From Paraburkholderia agricolaris (lineage in GTDB: Bacteria > Pseudomonadota > Gammaproteobacteria > Burkholderiales > Burkholderiaceae): a stretch of DNA of 64,000 nucleotides. Below the pieces are notes generated by a model. The model saw only the letters and a list, made by a program, of their open reading frames with translations. It did no database searches and was not told the DNA's origin. The position numbers were made by a program, and so were the translations under genes. This document shows, piece after piece, positions 8,934 through 17,491 of the stretch. The stretch covers positions 2,976,001 to 3,040,000 of the forward strand of contig NZ_QPER01000001.1 of assembly GCF_009455635.1 (NCBI RefSeq). The letters run 5' to 3'. Position 1 is the stretch's first letter. Each line of letters opens with the position of its first letter.

Positions 8934-9839
8934 ATGCTTTCAGCACAACAATTACGCGGCGTTCTGCCGGCCATTCCGACACCGGTCAACGCCGACGACA
9001 CGATCGACAGCGGCGCGGCCCGCACCTTGATCCGCTATCTGCTCAAGCAGGGCGTGGACGGCATCGTGCCGCTCGGCGGCACCGGTGAATACGGCGCGCT
9101 GGCGCGTGCCGAACGCATCCGCATGGCCGGCATCGCCGCCGAGGAAGTGGCGGGCAGCATCCCGGTGATCGCCGGCGTGCTCGACCCGGGATATCACGAT
9201 GCCATGCAGGCCGGCAAGGAATTCGCCGCTGCGGGTGCGGACGGCTTGCTGGTGCTGACGCCCTACTACACGAATCCGACCCAGGGCGGCATTCGCGACT
9301 ACTTCCTGCGTTACGCCGACGAATCGCCGCTGCCGATCCTGATCTATGAAATTCCGTATCGCACGCGCATTTCGATCGCGCCCGAAGTGCTGCACGAACT
9401 CTCGAAGCATGAGCGGATCATCGGCATGAAGGCGTGCAATACCGACATGTGGCACTTCCTGCGCACCGTGGCCGGCGTCGACGAATCGTTCTCGGTATTG
9501 AGCGGCGAAGACACGCTGTTTCCGCTGCATGTCGCGGCGGGCGCGCGCGGCGGTATCGTGGTGACGGCCAGCCTGTTGCCGAGCGCGTGGCAAACGATCT
9601 ACCGGCTCGCCGCCGAGGGCCGGACACAGGAGTCGCTGGCCCTGCACCGCACGCTGATTCCGTTGATGAACCTGGCGTTTGCCGAAACCAATCCGGGGCC
9701 GATGAAATCGGTGATGGATCTGATCGGCGTGCATGCGCCGACGATGCTCGCGCCACTCGTGCAGGCCGCACCGGAGTTGTCGGCGAACCTGCGCGTCGAA
9801 CTGGAAAAGCAGCTCGACGCGTTCGAGCGCCGGGCGTGA
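8934..9839 (+). CDS. Dihydrodipicolinate synthase/N-acetylneuraminate lyase family protein
   Basis: A 301-residue class I aldolase-fold enzyme. The family's substrate-binding motif GGTGEYGAL is at 48-56. Tyr138 (in LIYEIPYRT) and Lys166 (in IIGMKACN) fit the catalytic tyrosine and the Schiff-base lysine. It is unlikely to be the housekeeping DapA, given its neighbours: a hydroxyacid oxidase, an importer and an IclR regulator. A lyase or dehydratase for a sugar acid, hydroxyproline-derived intermediate or keto acid is more likely. It ends the plus-strand run and converges on the IclR gene, 26 bases away. Confidence 0.88.
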   Translation: MLSAQQLRGVLPAIPTPVNADDTIDSGAARTLIRYLLKQGVDGIVPLGGTGEYGALARAERIRMAGIAAEEVAGSIPVIAGVLDPGYHDAMQAGKEFAAAGADGLLVLTPYYTNPTQGGIRDYFLRYADESPLPILIYEIPYRTRISIAPEVLHELSKHERIIGMKACNTDMWHFLRTVAGVDESFSVLSGEDTLFPLHVAAGARGGIVVTASLLPSAWQTIYRLAAEGRTQESLALHRTLIPLMNLAFAETNPGPMKSVMDLIGVHAPTMLAPLVQAAPELSANLRVELEKQLDAFERRA

Positions 9840-9865
9840 GAGCTGAATAAGCGGTAAATAAGCGC

Positions 9866-10699
9866 TCAGCGCTGATAGCCCGTGAGCCGCGACTTCGAAA
9901 TCGACGTCGCGGCCACCTGCACGTGCTGCGCGAGTTCGGCTTCCACTTTCTCACGCGACCAGCGCGAGGTCGGCACCGAGATATTGATCGCGGCGACACC
10001 CATGCCGCCGTGATCCGTCACCGGCGCGGCAACGGAAATATCGCCGAGCACGGTTTCGTTCTCGACTACCGCGTAGCCACGCCGCGCGACTTTGCGCACG
10101 CGTTCGAGCAGTTTGTCGGGGTCGGTTTCGGTGTAGTGCGTGAGCGGTTCGAGGCGCGTTTGGGCGAGGATCTCGCGCACGCGGTCGTCGGACAGACGCG
10201 AGAGGATGGCGATGCCGGCGGCGGTGAACATGGCCGGCAAACGCGCGCCGACCACGATGTCGATATTCACCAGATGCTGGCCTGGAAAGCGCGCGACGAA
10301 CACGATCTCATGCCCGTCGAGCTCCAGCAGATTGGTGGTCTCGCCAAGCCGCCGGCTGATGTCGAGCAGATAGGGCGAAGCCTTGTCGATGAGCTCGTTG
10401 GCGCGCACGTAGTTGTAGGAGAACTGCAGCACTTTCGTCGTGAGGCCGTAGTTGCGGGTATCGGGCACGCGGTACAGATAACCGAGCGCTTCCAGCGTAT
10501 GCACGAGGCGCTGCGTAGCGCTGCGGTCGAGGCCGGAGGCCCGCGCGAGATCGACGAGGGTCATGTGGCGGCTCGGACCGTCGAACGCGTGCAATACCTG
10601 AAACGCCTTCGCGGTCGAGCCGACGAATAGCGACGAGCGCGGTGTCTCCGGTTCAGCCGCCCTGGTCTTGCGGGCTGTGCCTCTGGCGTGTTCTGACAT
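9866..10699 (-). CDS. IclR family transcriptional regulator
   Basis: A 277-residue regulator. The winged helix-turn-helix is at about 46-72 (LVDLARASGLDRSATQRLVH) and the IclR effector-binding domain covers about 100-270. I chose the ATG at 10699; a 36-residue upstream extension is cysteine-rich and unlike the family. It lies between the DapA-like gene and the FMN oxidase, and is divergent from the latter across 110 bases. The natural expectation is control of this catabolic module. Candidate boxes with ATGCGATT lie in its own upstream region and in the 2994-3303 region. Confidence 0.9.
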   Translation of the reverse strand: MSEHARGTARKTRAAEPETPRSSLFVGSTAKAFQVLHAFDGPSRHMTLVDLARASGLDRSATQRLVHTLEALGYLYRVPDTRNYGLTTKVLQFSYNYVRANELIDKASPYLLDISRRLGETTNLLELDGHEIVFVARFPGQHLVNIDIVVGARLPAMFTAAGIAILSRLSDDRVREILAQTRLEPLTHYTETDPDKLLERVRKVARRGYAVVENETVLGDISVAAPVTDHGGMGVAAINISVPTSRWSREKVEAELAQHVQVAATSISKSRLTGYQR

Positions 10700-10751
10700 G
10701 GTGGTAGCGCGGCCCTTAAGACAAATCGAGCAAATCGAATAGCAGTTATCT

Positions 10752-10773
10752 CGATTGTAATGCGATTGAATCG
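10752..10773. promoter_or_regulatory. Candidate IclR operator between divergent genes
   Basis: The stretch CGATTGTAATGCGATTGAATCG contains CGATT and AATCG as inverted ends and the internal box AATGCGATT (10759-10767). The same nine bases occur at 3202-3210 before the GlcD-like gene. It sits midway between the divergent IclR and FMN oxidase starts, the usual place for an IclR site. Confidence 0.4.
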
Positions 10774-10809
10774 GACAACAGCAGCATATTTGGAATCTGT
10801 GGAGCATTC

Positions 10810-11949
10810 ATGCTTTCATGCGTAGCCGATTATCGGATCGCCGCCCGGAAACGTCTGCCGCGCCTTGCCTTCGACTATCTCGACGGCGGCGCCGAGGACG
10901 GCGACGCCTTGCGCCGCAATGCCGAGGCTTACCGCCAGTGGCTCTTCAAACCGCGTGTGCTGACCGACGTGTCGTGCTGCTCCAGCGCCACGCAGTTTTT
11001 CGGACGCGAGGCGGCCGCCCCATTGATCGTCGGGCCGACCGGTCTGAACGGCCTGTTCTGGCCGCGTGCCGACGAACTGCTCGCCCACGCCGCGAGCGAG
11101 GCAGGTTTGCCCTTCGTTCTGTCGACCGCCTCCACTTCCCTGCTCGAAGACGTGCGCGCCGCCGCGCCGCGCGGCGACCTGTGGATGCAGCTCTACGTGC
11201 AGCAGGATCGCGGCATTGCCGAAGACCTGATGCGGCGCGCGAGCGCGGCCGGTTTTTCCACACTGGTCCTGACGGTGGATGTGCCGGTGCACGGCAAACG
11301 CGATCACGACACCCGCAACGGCTTCGCGCTGCCTTTACGGCTATCGCCGCGGCTCATCGCCGATTGCATGCGCCATCCGCACTGGTGCTGGCAGATGGCG
11401 CGCCATGGTTCGCCGCAGTTGAAAAACATCGCGCACAGCGTCGGCGAGCGGGCCGATCTGTCACGTCACGCCGCCATGCTCAGCCGGCAGATGGACTTGA
11501 CGCTCGGCTGGGCGGATCTCGAATGGGTTCGGCGGCACTGGAGCGGCAAGCTGATCGTGAAAGGCATCCAGGGGCGCGACGACGCATTGCTGGCGCTCGC
11601 CCATGGAACGGATGGGATCGTGCTGTCGAATCACGGCGGACGGCAATTGGGCAGCACGTTCGCGCCGCTCGAACTGTTGCCGGACATCGTCGAAGCCGTG
11701 GGGAACCGTCTCGATGTTTTCGTCGACGGCGGCGTGCGGCGCGGCAGCGATGCATTGAAAGCCGTCTCTCTGGGCGCCCGTGGTGTTCTGCTCGGACGCG
11801 CGCCGCTTTACGGTCTGGCCTCGCGCGGGGGCGCCGGCGTCAAAGAGGTGCTGGCCCTGATGCTGCAGGAGATGCATATCGCCATGCGTCTGCTGGGATG
11901 TAGCGCGCTCGCTCAACTGCAACCGGGGCTGGTCGAGCGTGCCGCATGA
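10810..11949 (+). CDS. FMN-dependent alpha-hydroxy acid oxidase/dehydrogenase
   Basis: A 379-residue TIM-barrel flavoenzyme of the lactate/glycolate/mandelate oxidase family, oxidising an L-2-hydroxyacid to the 2-oxoacid. Lys251 (IVKGI) and the SNHGGRQL motif with His275 (active base) and Arg278 (carboxylate binding) are intact. So is the C-terminal GGVRRGSDALKA phosphate-binding loop. GGAG lies nine bases before the ATG at 10810. Together with the D-specific FAD oxidase at 3304, the module would cover both stereoisomers of a hydroxyacid. That is an inference from family specificities. Confidence 0.88.
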   Translation: MLSCVADYRIAARKRLPRLAFDYLDGGAEDGDALRRNAEAYRQWLFKPRVLTDVSCCSSATQFFGREAAAPLIVGPTGLNGLFWPRADELLAHAASEAGLPFVLSTASTSLLEDVRAAAPRGDLWMQLYVQQDRGIAEDLMRRASAAGFSTLVLTVDVPVHGKRDHDTRNGFALPLRLSPRLIADCMRHPHWCWQMARHGSPQLKNIAHSVGERADLSRHAAMLSRQMDLTLGWADLEWVRRHWSGKLIVKGIQGRDDALLALAHGTDGIVLSNHGGRQLGSTFAPLELLPDIVEAVGNRLDVFVDGGVRRGSDALKAVSLGARGVLLGRAPLYGLASRGGAGVKEVLALMLQEMHIAMRLLGCSALAQLQPGLVERAA

Positions 11950-12062
11950 AGATCGCATGAAGGTCCCATGAGCGTCGCATGGTAGCCATGCAATTCGTCA
12001 TGGCCAAACGACGAATTCAACTATGCAAATCGGGAAAACGCGCACTTGCACACCACAAGTGC
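11944..12062. promoter_or_regulatory. Upstream region of the sulfonate operon with repeats and inverted repeats
   Basis: Directly at the end of the FMN oxidase gene there are three to four degenerate 11-base tandem units (GCATGAAGATC, GCATGAAGGTC, CCATGAGCGTC, GCATGGTAGCC; 11944-11987). An inverted repeat AATTCGTC-N10-GACGAATT (11992-11999 and 12010-12017) follows, then GCACTTG-N7-CAAGTGC (12042-12048 and 12056-12062). The gene-free stretch runs to 12223 and should hold the promoter of the following long operon. Whether these repeats are operators or transcript ends cannot be told from sequence alone. Confidence 0.4.
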
Positions 12063-12223
12063 CGCGCGGCGCCATTCACGCGGTGTGGTTCGAACTACCG
12101 CAGATTTTCTTATCAGCAATGATTGGTTGGATTCAGGCGCCCGCGAATCTAACTTGTAGTGCCAGCTCCTTGCCCACCTGAGCATTTTCAGCCCAACTCC
12201 CTTCATTCGATTGGTATTGCCGC

Positions 12224-13291
12224 ATGCGCTATTTCCGTCTGCTGAAATCTTTCTTCGCCGTGGCGGCCCTGTCGCTCACCGCGGTTCACGCCTATGCCGA
12301 CAAGCCGGCGGTGATTCGCATCGGCGTCGCGCAACAAGGCAACGGCGATCCCCCGACCTTTGGCGGATCGCCTGCGGCGACGGTGCAATTGCAGCAGTCG
12401 CTCGAGAAAGAATTCGCCGCCGACGGCATTAAGGTCGAGTGGCTGTTCTTCAAAGGCGCCGGCCCCGCGGTCAACGAAGCGATCGCCAACAATTCACTCG
12501 ACTTCGCCTACCAGGGCGATCTGCCCGCGGTGCTCGGCCGCGCCAACGGCTTGAAAACGCGCCTGCTGCTCGCCTCGGGCGTCCGCTCCGGCGTCAAGAT
12601 CGCCGTGCCCCCGGATTCGGACATCCGCTCGATCAAAGACCTGAAAGGCCGGCGCGTGTCGATCTTTCGCGGCACCAATCTGCAGCTCGTCGCGGACAAT
12701 GCGCTCGCCGCCAATCAGCTCGACGAGCGGGATCTGCGCGTGATCAATCTCGACTCCGCGAGTTCGCTTGCCGCGCTGGCGTCCAAAGGAATCGACGCGT
12801 CGATCAACGATTACCACCTGTACAAGTTGCGTGACCAGGGCCTCGCGAAGATCGTCTACGAATCGCAGAACGATGGGCCGCAGTTCACCCGTCAGGCCCA
12901 TCTGCTGGTGCTCGACGACTTCGATCGCGCGCATCCGGATATCGTGCAACGCGTCGTCAACGTAGTCGTCAAAGGCGCGCAATGGTCGTCCGATGAAGCG
13001 AACCGCGACGCGCTCTTCAAGCTGTGGGCCAAAAGCGGGGTGCCCTATTCCTCCTGGCAGGCCGAATTCGCCAATCAAAGCCTGAAGGATCGCAACTCGC
13101 CGCTGATCGACCCGTTCATCGTCGCGCGCTATAAGGCGGTTGCCGCGGATGCACTGAAACTCAAACTGATCCGTCAGCCGGTCCAGGTCGACGGCTGGTT
13201 CGAGACGAAATATCTCGACAACGCGCTACGCACGCAACAACTCGACCACTACTGGACGCGCTACGACGCCGCCGGCAAGCCGCTTAGCTAA
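12224..13291 (+). CDS. Sulfonate/nitrate-type ABC transporter substrate-binding protein (SsuA-like)
   Basis: A 355-residue periplasmic protein with a Sec signal peptide (hydrophobic stretch 8-22, likely cleavage after AYA at about 25). The mature protein has the NMT1/SsuA-type fold: a DLKGRRVSIFRGTN loop and repeated lobes typical of aliphatic-sulfonate binding proteins. It is the first gene of a binding protein-permease-permease-ATPase set that leads into oxygenase genes of the DszA, TauD and DszC types. That context supports an organosulfur ligand over nitrate. The ligand itself is not readable. Confidence 0.9.
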   Translation: MRYFRLLKSFFAVAALSLTAVHAYADKPAVIRIGVAQQGNGDPPTFGGSPAATVQLQQSLEKEFAADGIKVEWLFFKGAGPAVNEAIANNSLDFAYQGDLPAVLGRANGLKTRLLLASGVRSGVKIAVPPDSDIRSIKDLKGRRVSIFRGTNLQLVADNALAANQLDERDLRVINLDSASSLAALASKGIDASINDYHLYKLRDQGLAKIVYESQNDGPQFTRQAHLLVLDDFDRAHPDIVQRVVNVVVKGAQWSSDEANRDALFKLWAKSGVPYSSWQAEFANQSLKDRNSPLIDPFIVARYKAVAADALKLKLIRQPVQVDGWFETKYLDNALRTQQLDHYWTRYDAAGKPLS

Positions 13292-13307
13292 AACGGAAGC
13301 GATCACG

Positions 13308-14162
13308 ATGAGCGAAACCGCACTCCATGTCGACCGCGACCGGCTTGGCCACGCTGCCGCGGCGCCGCGCGCGCCGCTCTACCGCAATGCACGCTTGCGC
13401 GCCCTCGCCTGGCGGCTCGCGCCGTGGGTATTGCCGACCGTCCTGTTCGCCTTATGGAGCATCGGTTGCGAGCGCGGCTGGATCGCGCCGCAGATCCTGC
13501 CGCCGCCCCAACGCGTGTTCGATACGTTCGTCGAGCTTGCGAAGAGCGGCGACCTGGTCAGCAACACGCTGATCAGCCTGCAACGCGTGCTGGTCGGTTT
13601 CGCTGCGGGCACGCTGCTCGGTTTTGCGCTTGGCGCGGCACTCGGCCTGTCGCGCACCTTCGAAGCCTACGTGTTGCCGAGCTTCAATGCGCTCGTGCAG
13701 ATTCCGGTGCTCGGCTGGCTGCCGTTTCTACTGCTGCTCGTCGGTGTAGGCGAACCGCTCAAATACATTCTGATCGCGCATGCCGCGCTGGTTCCCGTGA
13801 CGTTGAGCACGCTGCAAGGATTCCGCCAGACCCCCGCTTCGCTCGATGAAGTCGCACGCGTATTCGAATACAGCGGCTGGCAACGAATCTTTTATCTCGT
13901 GCTGCCCGCAGCCGTGCCGACGCTTGCCACCGGCGTGCGGCTTGCGTTCACCAAAGCCTGGCTCGCGCTGGTGGTGGTCGAACTGGTGGCCTCGTCCGAG
14001 GGGCTCGGCTATCTGATCGTCTACGGCCGGCAGTTGTTTCAGCTCGATCTGGTGATGGCGTCGGTGGTGGTGGTCGGCGCGATTGGTTACGCGATGAATC
14101 GTTTGCTCGACGCACTCGAAGCGCGTTTGCGGCGCGGTCAACCGTCGGCGTTTCGCGAGTAA
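13308..14162 (+). CDS. ABC transporter permease, SsuC type (first of two)
   Basis: A 284-residue inner-membrane permease with about six hydrophobic segments. The EAA loop is near residues 178-200 (LDEVARVFEYSGWQRIFYLVLP). It lies 16 bases after the binding-protein gene and 42 bases before a second SsuC-type permease. Classical SsuC works as a homodimer, so two different permeases in one operon suggest a heterodimer here. Confidence 0.9.
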   Translation: MSETALHVDRDRLGHAAAAPRAPLYRNARLRALAWRLAPWVLPTVLFALWSIGCERGWIAPQILPPPQRVFDTFVELAKSGDLVSNTLISLQRVLVGFAAGTLLGFALGAALGLSRTFEAYVLPSFNALVQIPVLGWLPFLLLLVGVGEPLKYILIAHAALVPVTLSTLQGFRQTPASLDEVARVFEYSGWQRIFYLVLPAAVPTLATGVRLAFTKAWLALVVVELVASSEGLGYLIVYGRQLFQLDLVMASVVVVGAIGYAMNRLLDALEARLRRGQPSAFRE

Positions 14163-14204
14163 TGGCGCCAAACGCTGCCATGCACCGCTTATGAGGTATC
14201 TACG

Positions 14205-15086
14205 ATGAGTCTTGCTCTTTTCAAGCGCAGCGCGGCCGTGAAGCAGGCAACTACTGCGTCCTGCGACTGCGCTAACGTGCCCGCCTCCTTCCAGCGCGCC
14301 GTGCGGCCACGCCGGCCGCTGCTCACACGCGTCGACTGGCGCGGCGCCGTCTTGCCGGTCGTCGCCATTGCAATCTGGTGGGCCGTCTCGGAAGCGCACC
14401 TGAGCAAAAGCGGCCTGCTGGTCAGCCCCGCTCAGGTGCTGGCCACCTCGTGGCAGCAGATTGTCAGCGGCGCGCTGTTCAAAGCCCTCTCCGCATCGCT
14501 CGCGCGTGAAGCCAGCGGGTTCGTGATCGGCACGCTGGGCGGCCTGCTGCTTGGCAGCGTGCTCGGTTTCTCGCGTCTCGCCACGCGCATGATCGGCCCG
14601 AGCTTCGACACGTTCAAACAGATCTCCCTGTTCGCATGGATTCCGCTGATTTCCGTGTGGTTCGGCCTCGGCGATGCGGCGAAAGTCGTGTTCCTCTCGC
14701 TCGCGGCCTTGCTGCCGGTCGCCGCGCACACATGCGACGGCATTCATGCAGTACCGCGCGCCTATATCGAAGTCGCGCGCGCATTCCGCTATTCGCGCTG
14801 GCAATTGATCCGCGCGGTCATTCTGCCAGCCGCGCTGCCGTCGATTTTCACCGGCATCTATCTCGCGCTGATCTATTCGTGGCTTGCCACCCTCGGCGCG
14901 GAATATCTGCTGGTGGCGGGCAGCGGGATCGGCAACACGCTGATCGACGGCAGCGAACAGTTCCGCATGGATCTGGTGCTGTTCGGCGTGATCGTGGTCG
15001 GGGTGACCGGCTGGGCGCTGAACGCGCTGGCGCGCGCGGTGGAACGGGCGATCTTTGCGCGCCGTTCACAGGTGCCAACACGATAG
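14205..15086 (+). CDS. ABC transporter permease, SsuC type (second of two)
   Basis: A 293-residue permease of the same family as the preceding gene but clearly divergent in sequence. Its EAA loop is at about 186-210 (YIEVARAFRYSRWQ). The N-terminal 45 residues before the first membrane segment are longer than usual and contain two closely spaced cysteines (20 and 22). Co-directional with the rest of the importer. Confidence 0.9.
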   Translation: MSLALFKRSAAVKQATTASCDCANVPASFQRAVRPRRPLLTRVDWRGAVLPVVAIAIWWAVSEAHLSKSGLLVSPAQVLATSWQQIVSGALFKALSASLAREASGFVIGTLGGLLLGSVLGFSRLATRMIGPSFDTFKQISLFAWIPLISVWFGLGDAAKVVFLSLAALLPVAAHTCDGIHAVPRAYIEVARAFRYSRWQLIRAVILPAALPSIFTGIYLALIYSWLATLGAEYLLVAGSGIGNTLIDGSEQFRMDLVLFGVIVVGVTGWALNALARAVERAIFARRSQVPTR

Positions 15087-15186
15087 ACACGCCGTATTCG
15101 CGATTCACCGAGGGCGCGCCGCGGACACACCGAACGCGCACCAAACGCGCACCGAATTTGCCCTGAACACAGATCAAGGTCCACCC

Positions 15187-16053
15187 ATGACTTCTTCCAC
15201 GCTTGCCGAAAGCATCGACATTCTCCACGTCAGCAAACGCTATGCGCAGCAGGACGGCACACCGCTCGCGGTACTCGACGACATCAGCCTGCGGGTGCGT
15301 CCCGGCGAATTCGTCAGCGTGGTCGGATCGAGCGGTTGCGGCAAGTCGACCTTGCTACGTCTGATCGCGGGACTGGATACCGACTACACCGGCGATATCG
15401 TCGTTGCCGGCGAAAAGGTCCGCGATACGTCGCTCGAACGCGGCATCGTGTTTCAGGATCATCGACTGTTTCCGTGGCTCACGGCGTCGCAGAACATTCT
15501 CGCCGCGTTGCGTAATGCGCCGCTGTCGGTGCGTGAAAAACGCGATGCGGTCGCGCAGCACATCGAACTCGTCGGCCTGAAAGGCTTCGAGAATGCGTAT
15601 CCGCATCAGTTGTCGGGCGGCATGGCGCAACGCGTGGCGATCGCCCGCGGTCTCGTGAACCGGCCGCGCGTGCTGCTGCTCGACGAGCCGTTCGGCGCGC
15701 TCGATGCGCTCACGCGTGGCCGCTTGCAGAACGAACTGCAACGGATCTGGGAACACGAGCGCATTACGATGATTCTTGTCACGCACGACGTCGACGAAGC
15801 GCTTTACCTCGGTGACCGCGTCGTCACGATGGCGCCGCGGCCCGGTCGCATCAAACGGATTGTCGACGTGCCCTTGCCGCGTCCACGCGACCGTAACGAT
15901 CCCCGCTTCATTCGTTTGCGCGACGAAGTATTGGCCGATTTCGCCGAACACGACGGCGCGCGCCGCGCCCCTCACGAAGACGAACCGCCGCACAGCGGCA
16001 CGCGCATTCCGGTCGCGAGTCCGTCGATCACCGAATGGCGGCTCGCGTGGTGA
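15187..16053 (+). CDS. ABC transporter ATP-binding protein, SsuB type
   Basis: A 288-residue ATPase. Walker A (GSSGCGKST) is at 47-55, FQDHRLFPW at 89-97, the signature LSGGM at 142-146 and Walker B (LLLDEP) at 163-168. The FQ-DHRLFPW element marks the SsuB/TauB/NrtD group. The ATG at 15187 (AAGG upstream) was chosen over an open frame that overlaps the permease. The C-terminal tail (about 250-288) is hydrophilic and longer than in E. coli SsuB. It completes the four-gene importer begun at 12224. Confidence 0.92.
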   Translation: MTSSTLAESIDILHVSKRYAQQDGTPLAVLDDISLRVRPGEFVSVVGSSGCGKSTLLRLIAGLDTDYTGDIVVAGEKVRDTSLERGIVFQDHRLFPWLTASQNILAALRNAPLSVREKRDAVAQHIELVGLKGFENAYPHQLSGGMAQRVAIARGLVNRPRVLLLDEPFGALDALTRGRLQNELQRIWEHERITMILVTHDVDEALYLGDRVVTMAPRPGRIKRIVDVPLPRPRDRNDPRFIRLRDEVLADFAEHDGARRAPHEDEPPHSGTRIPVASPSITEWRLAW

Positions 16054-16099
16054 GGTACACCGCATTTCCCATACGTATAAACCCTTCACGGAGCAAACG

Positions 16100-17491
16100 A
16101 TGAGCGGTGAAAATCAGCAGAAGCGGCAGATCAAACTGGGCGCTTTCCTGATGGAGACAGGCCACCATATCGCCGCATGGCGACATCCGGATGCGCACGC
16201 AAGTGGCGGACTCGACTTCGCACACTATGCGGAACTTGCGCAGATCGCGGAGCGCGCCAAATTCGATGCGGTATTTTTCGCCGACAGCGTGAGCGTACGC
16301 GACACGAATCTGCCCGCACTATCGCGCACGGCGCGCGCCGATCATTTCGAACCGTTGACGCTGCTGTCCGCGCTTTCGGTCGTGACGAAACACGTCGGGC
16401 TGATCGCAACCGTCTCTACGACATTCAACGAACCGTATAACCTCGCGCGCAAATTCGCGTCGCTCGATCATCTGAGCGGCGGCCGCTCGGGCTGGAATCT
16501 CGTCACGTCGAGCACCGAATCCGAGGCGCTCAATTTCAGTTTCGAACGCCATCCGGAGCACGCGATCCGCTATGAACGCGCGCGCGAGTTCTACGACGTG
16601 GTCGCCGGCCTGTGGGATAGCTGGGAAGACGATGCGTTTATCCGCGACAAGGCAAGCGGCGTCTATTTCGACCCGGACAAGCTGCATGTGCTCGGCCACG
16701 CCGGCAAGCACTTCAAGGTGCGCGGTCCGCTGAACGTCGCGCGTTCGCCGCAGGGGTGGCCGGTTGTGGTGCAGGCCGGCGCATCGGAGGCGGGACGCGA
16801 ACTCGCGGCGCAAACCGCGGAGGTGATCTTCGTCGCGCATCAGACGCTCGACGAAGCGCAGTCGTTCTATCGCGACGTCAAAGGCCGTCTCGCGAAATAT
16901 GGCCGTGCGCCGGATCATCTGAAGATCATGCCGGGTATTTTCCCGATCATCGGCCGCACCCAGGAAGAAGCCGACGCGAAATTCGCCGCGCTGCAGGACC
17001 TGATCCATCCGACTGTGGGCCTGTCGCTGCTGTCGAATATGTCGGGCGGTGTGGACCTGTCCCAGTACCCCGTCGACGGCCCGCTGCCCGAGCTGCCGGA
17101 AACCAACGGCGGCAAGAGCCGCCAACGCCTGTTGTTCGATCTCGCGCGGCGCGAAAACCTGACCATTCGCGATCTGTACCTGCGTATTGCCGGCGCGCGC
17201 GGCCATCAGCAGGTGGTCGGCACGCCGCAAAGCATCGCGGACCAGTTGCAGCAATGGTTCGAAGAAGAAGGCGCCGATGGCTTCAACATCATGTCGCCGT
17301 GGTTGCCGGGCGGCTTGACCGAGTTCGCCGAACTGGTGGTGCCGGAACTGCAACGGCGTGGACTTTTCCGCACCGAATACGAGGGACGCACGCTGCGCGA
17401 GAATCTCGGGCTGCCGCGACCTGCCAACCGTTATACCGACGTGGCAAAACAGCCGCCCGCCACGTTCTCTTTCGCCAGGAGTCTCGCATGA
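16100..17491 (+). CDS. FMN-dependent monooxygenase, NtaA/SnaA/DszA family
   Basis: A 463-residue bacterial-luciferase-like (LLM) enzyme that uses reduced FMN from a separate reductase to oxygenate its substrate. Visible family marks are GHHIAAWRHP (21-30), the FDAVFFAD strand (55-62), FASLDHLSGGRSGWN (119-133) and the C-terminal EYEGRTLRENLGL. DszA relatives open sulfones to sulfinates and NtaA relatives cleave C-N bonds, so the bond attacked is not settled by sequence. It starts at an ATG with CGGAG upstream; the frame is open further back into the ATPase gene but that part is a shadow. Its stop overlaps the next start (ATGA), coupling it to the TauD-like gene. Confidence 0.88.
   Translation: MSGENQQKRQIKLGAFLMETGHHIAAWRHPDAHASGGLDFAHYAELAQIAERAKFDAVFFADSVSVRDTNLPALSRTARADHFEPLTLLSALSVVTKHVGLIATVSTTFNEPYNLARKFASLDHLSGGRSGWNLVTSSTESEALNFSFERHPEHAIRYERAREFYDVVAGLWDSWEDDAFIRDKASGVYFDPDKLHVLGHAGKHFKVRGPLNVARSPQGWPVVVQAGASEAGRELAAQTAEVIFVAHQTLDEAQSFYRDVKGRLAKYGRAPDHLKIMPGIFPIIGRTQEEADAKFAALQDLIHPTVGLSLLSNMSGGVDLSQYPVDGPLPELPETNGGKSRQRLLFDLARRENLTIRDLYLRIAGARGHQQVVGTPQSIADQLQQWFEEEGADGFNIMSPWLPGGLTEFAELVVPELQRRGLFRTEYEGRTLRENLGLPRPANRYTDVAKQPPATFSFARSLA

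Noticed and set aside
12063..12223. Sigma-54 promoter upstream of the SsuA-like gene
   Set aside because: TGCCAGCTCCTTGC lacks the GG of the -24 box; the match is too poor to support SfnR/sigma-54 control.
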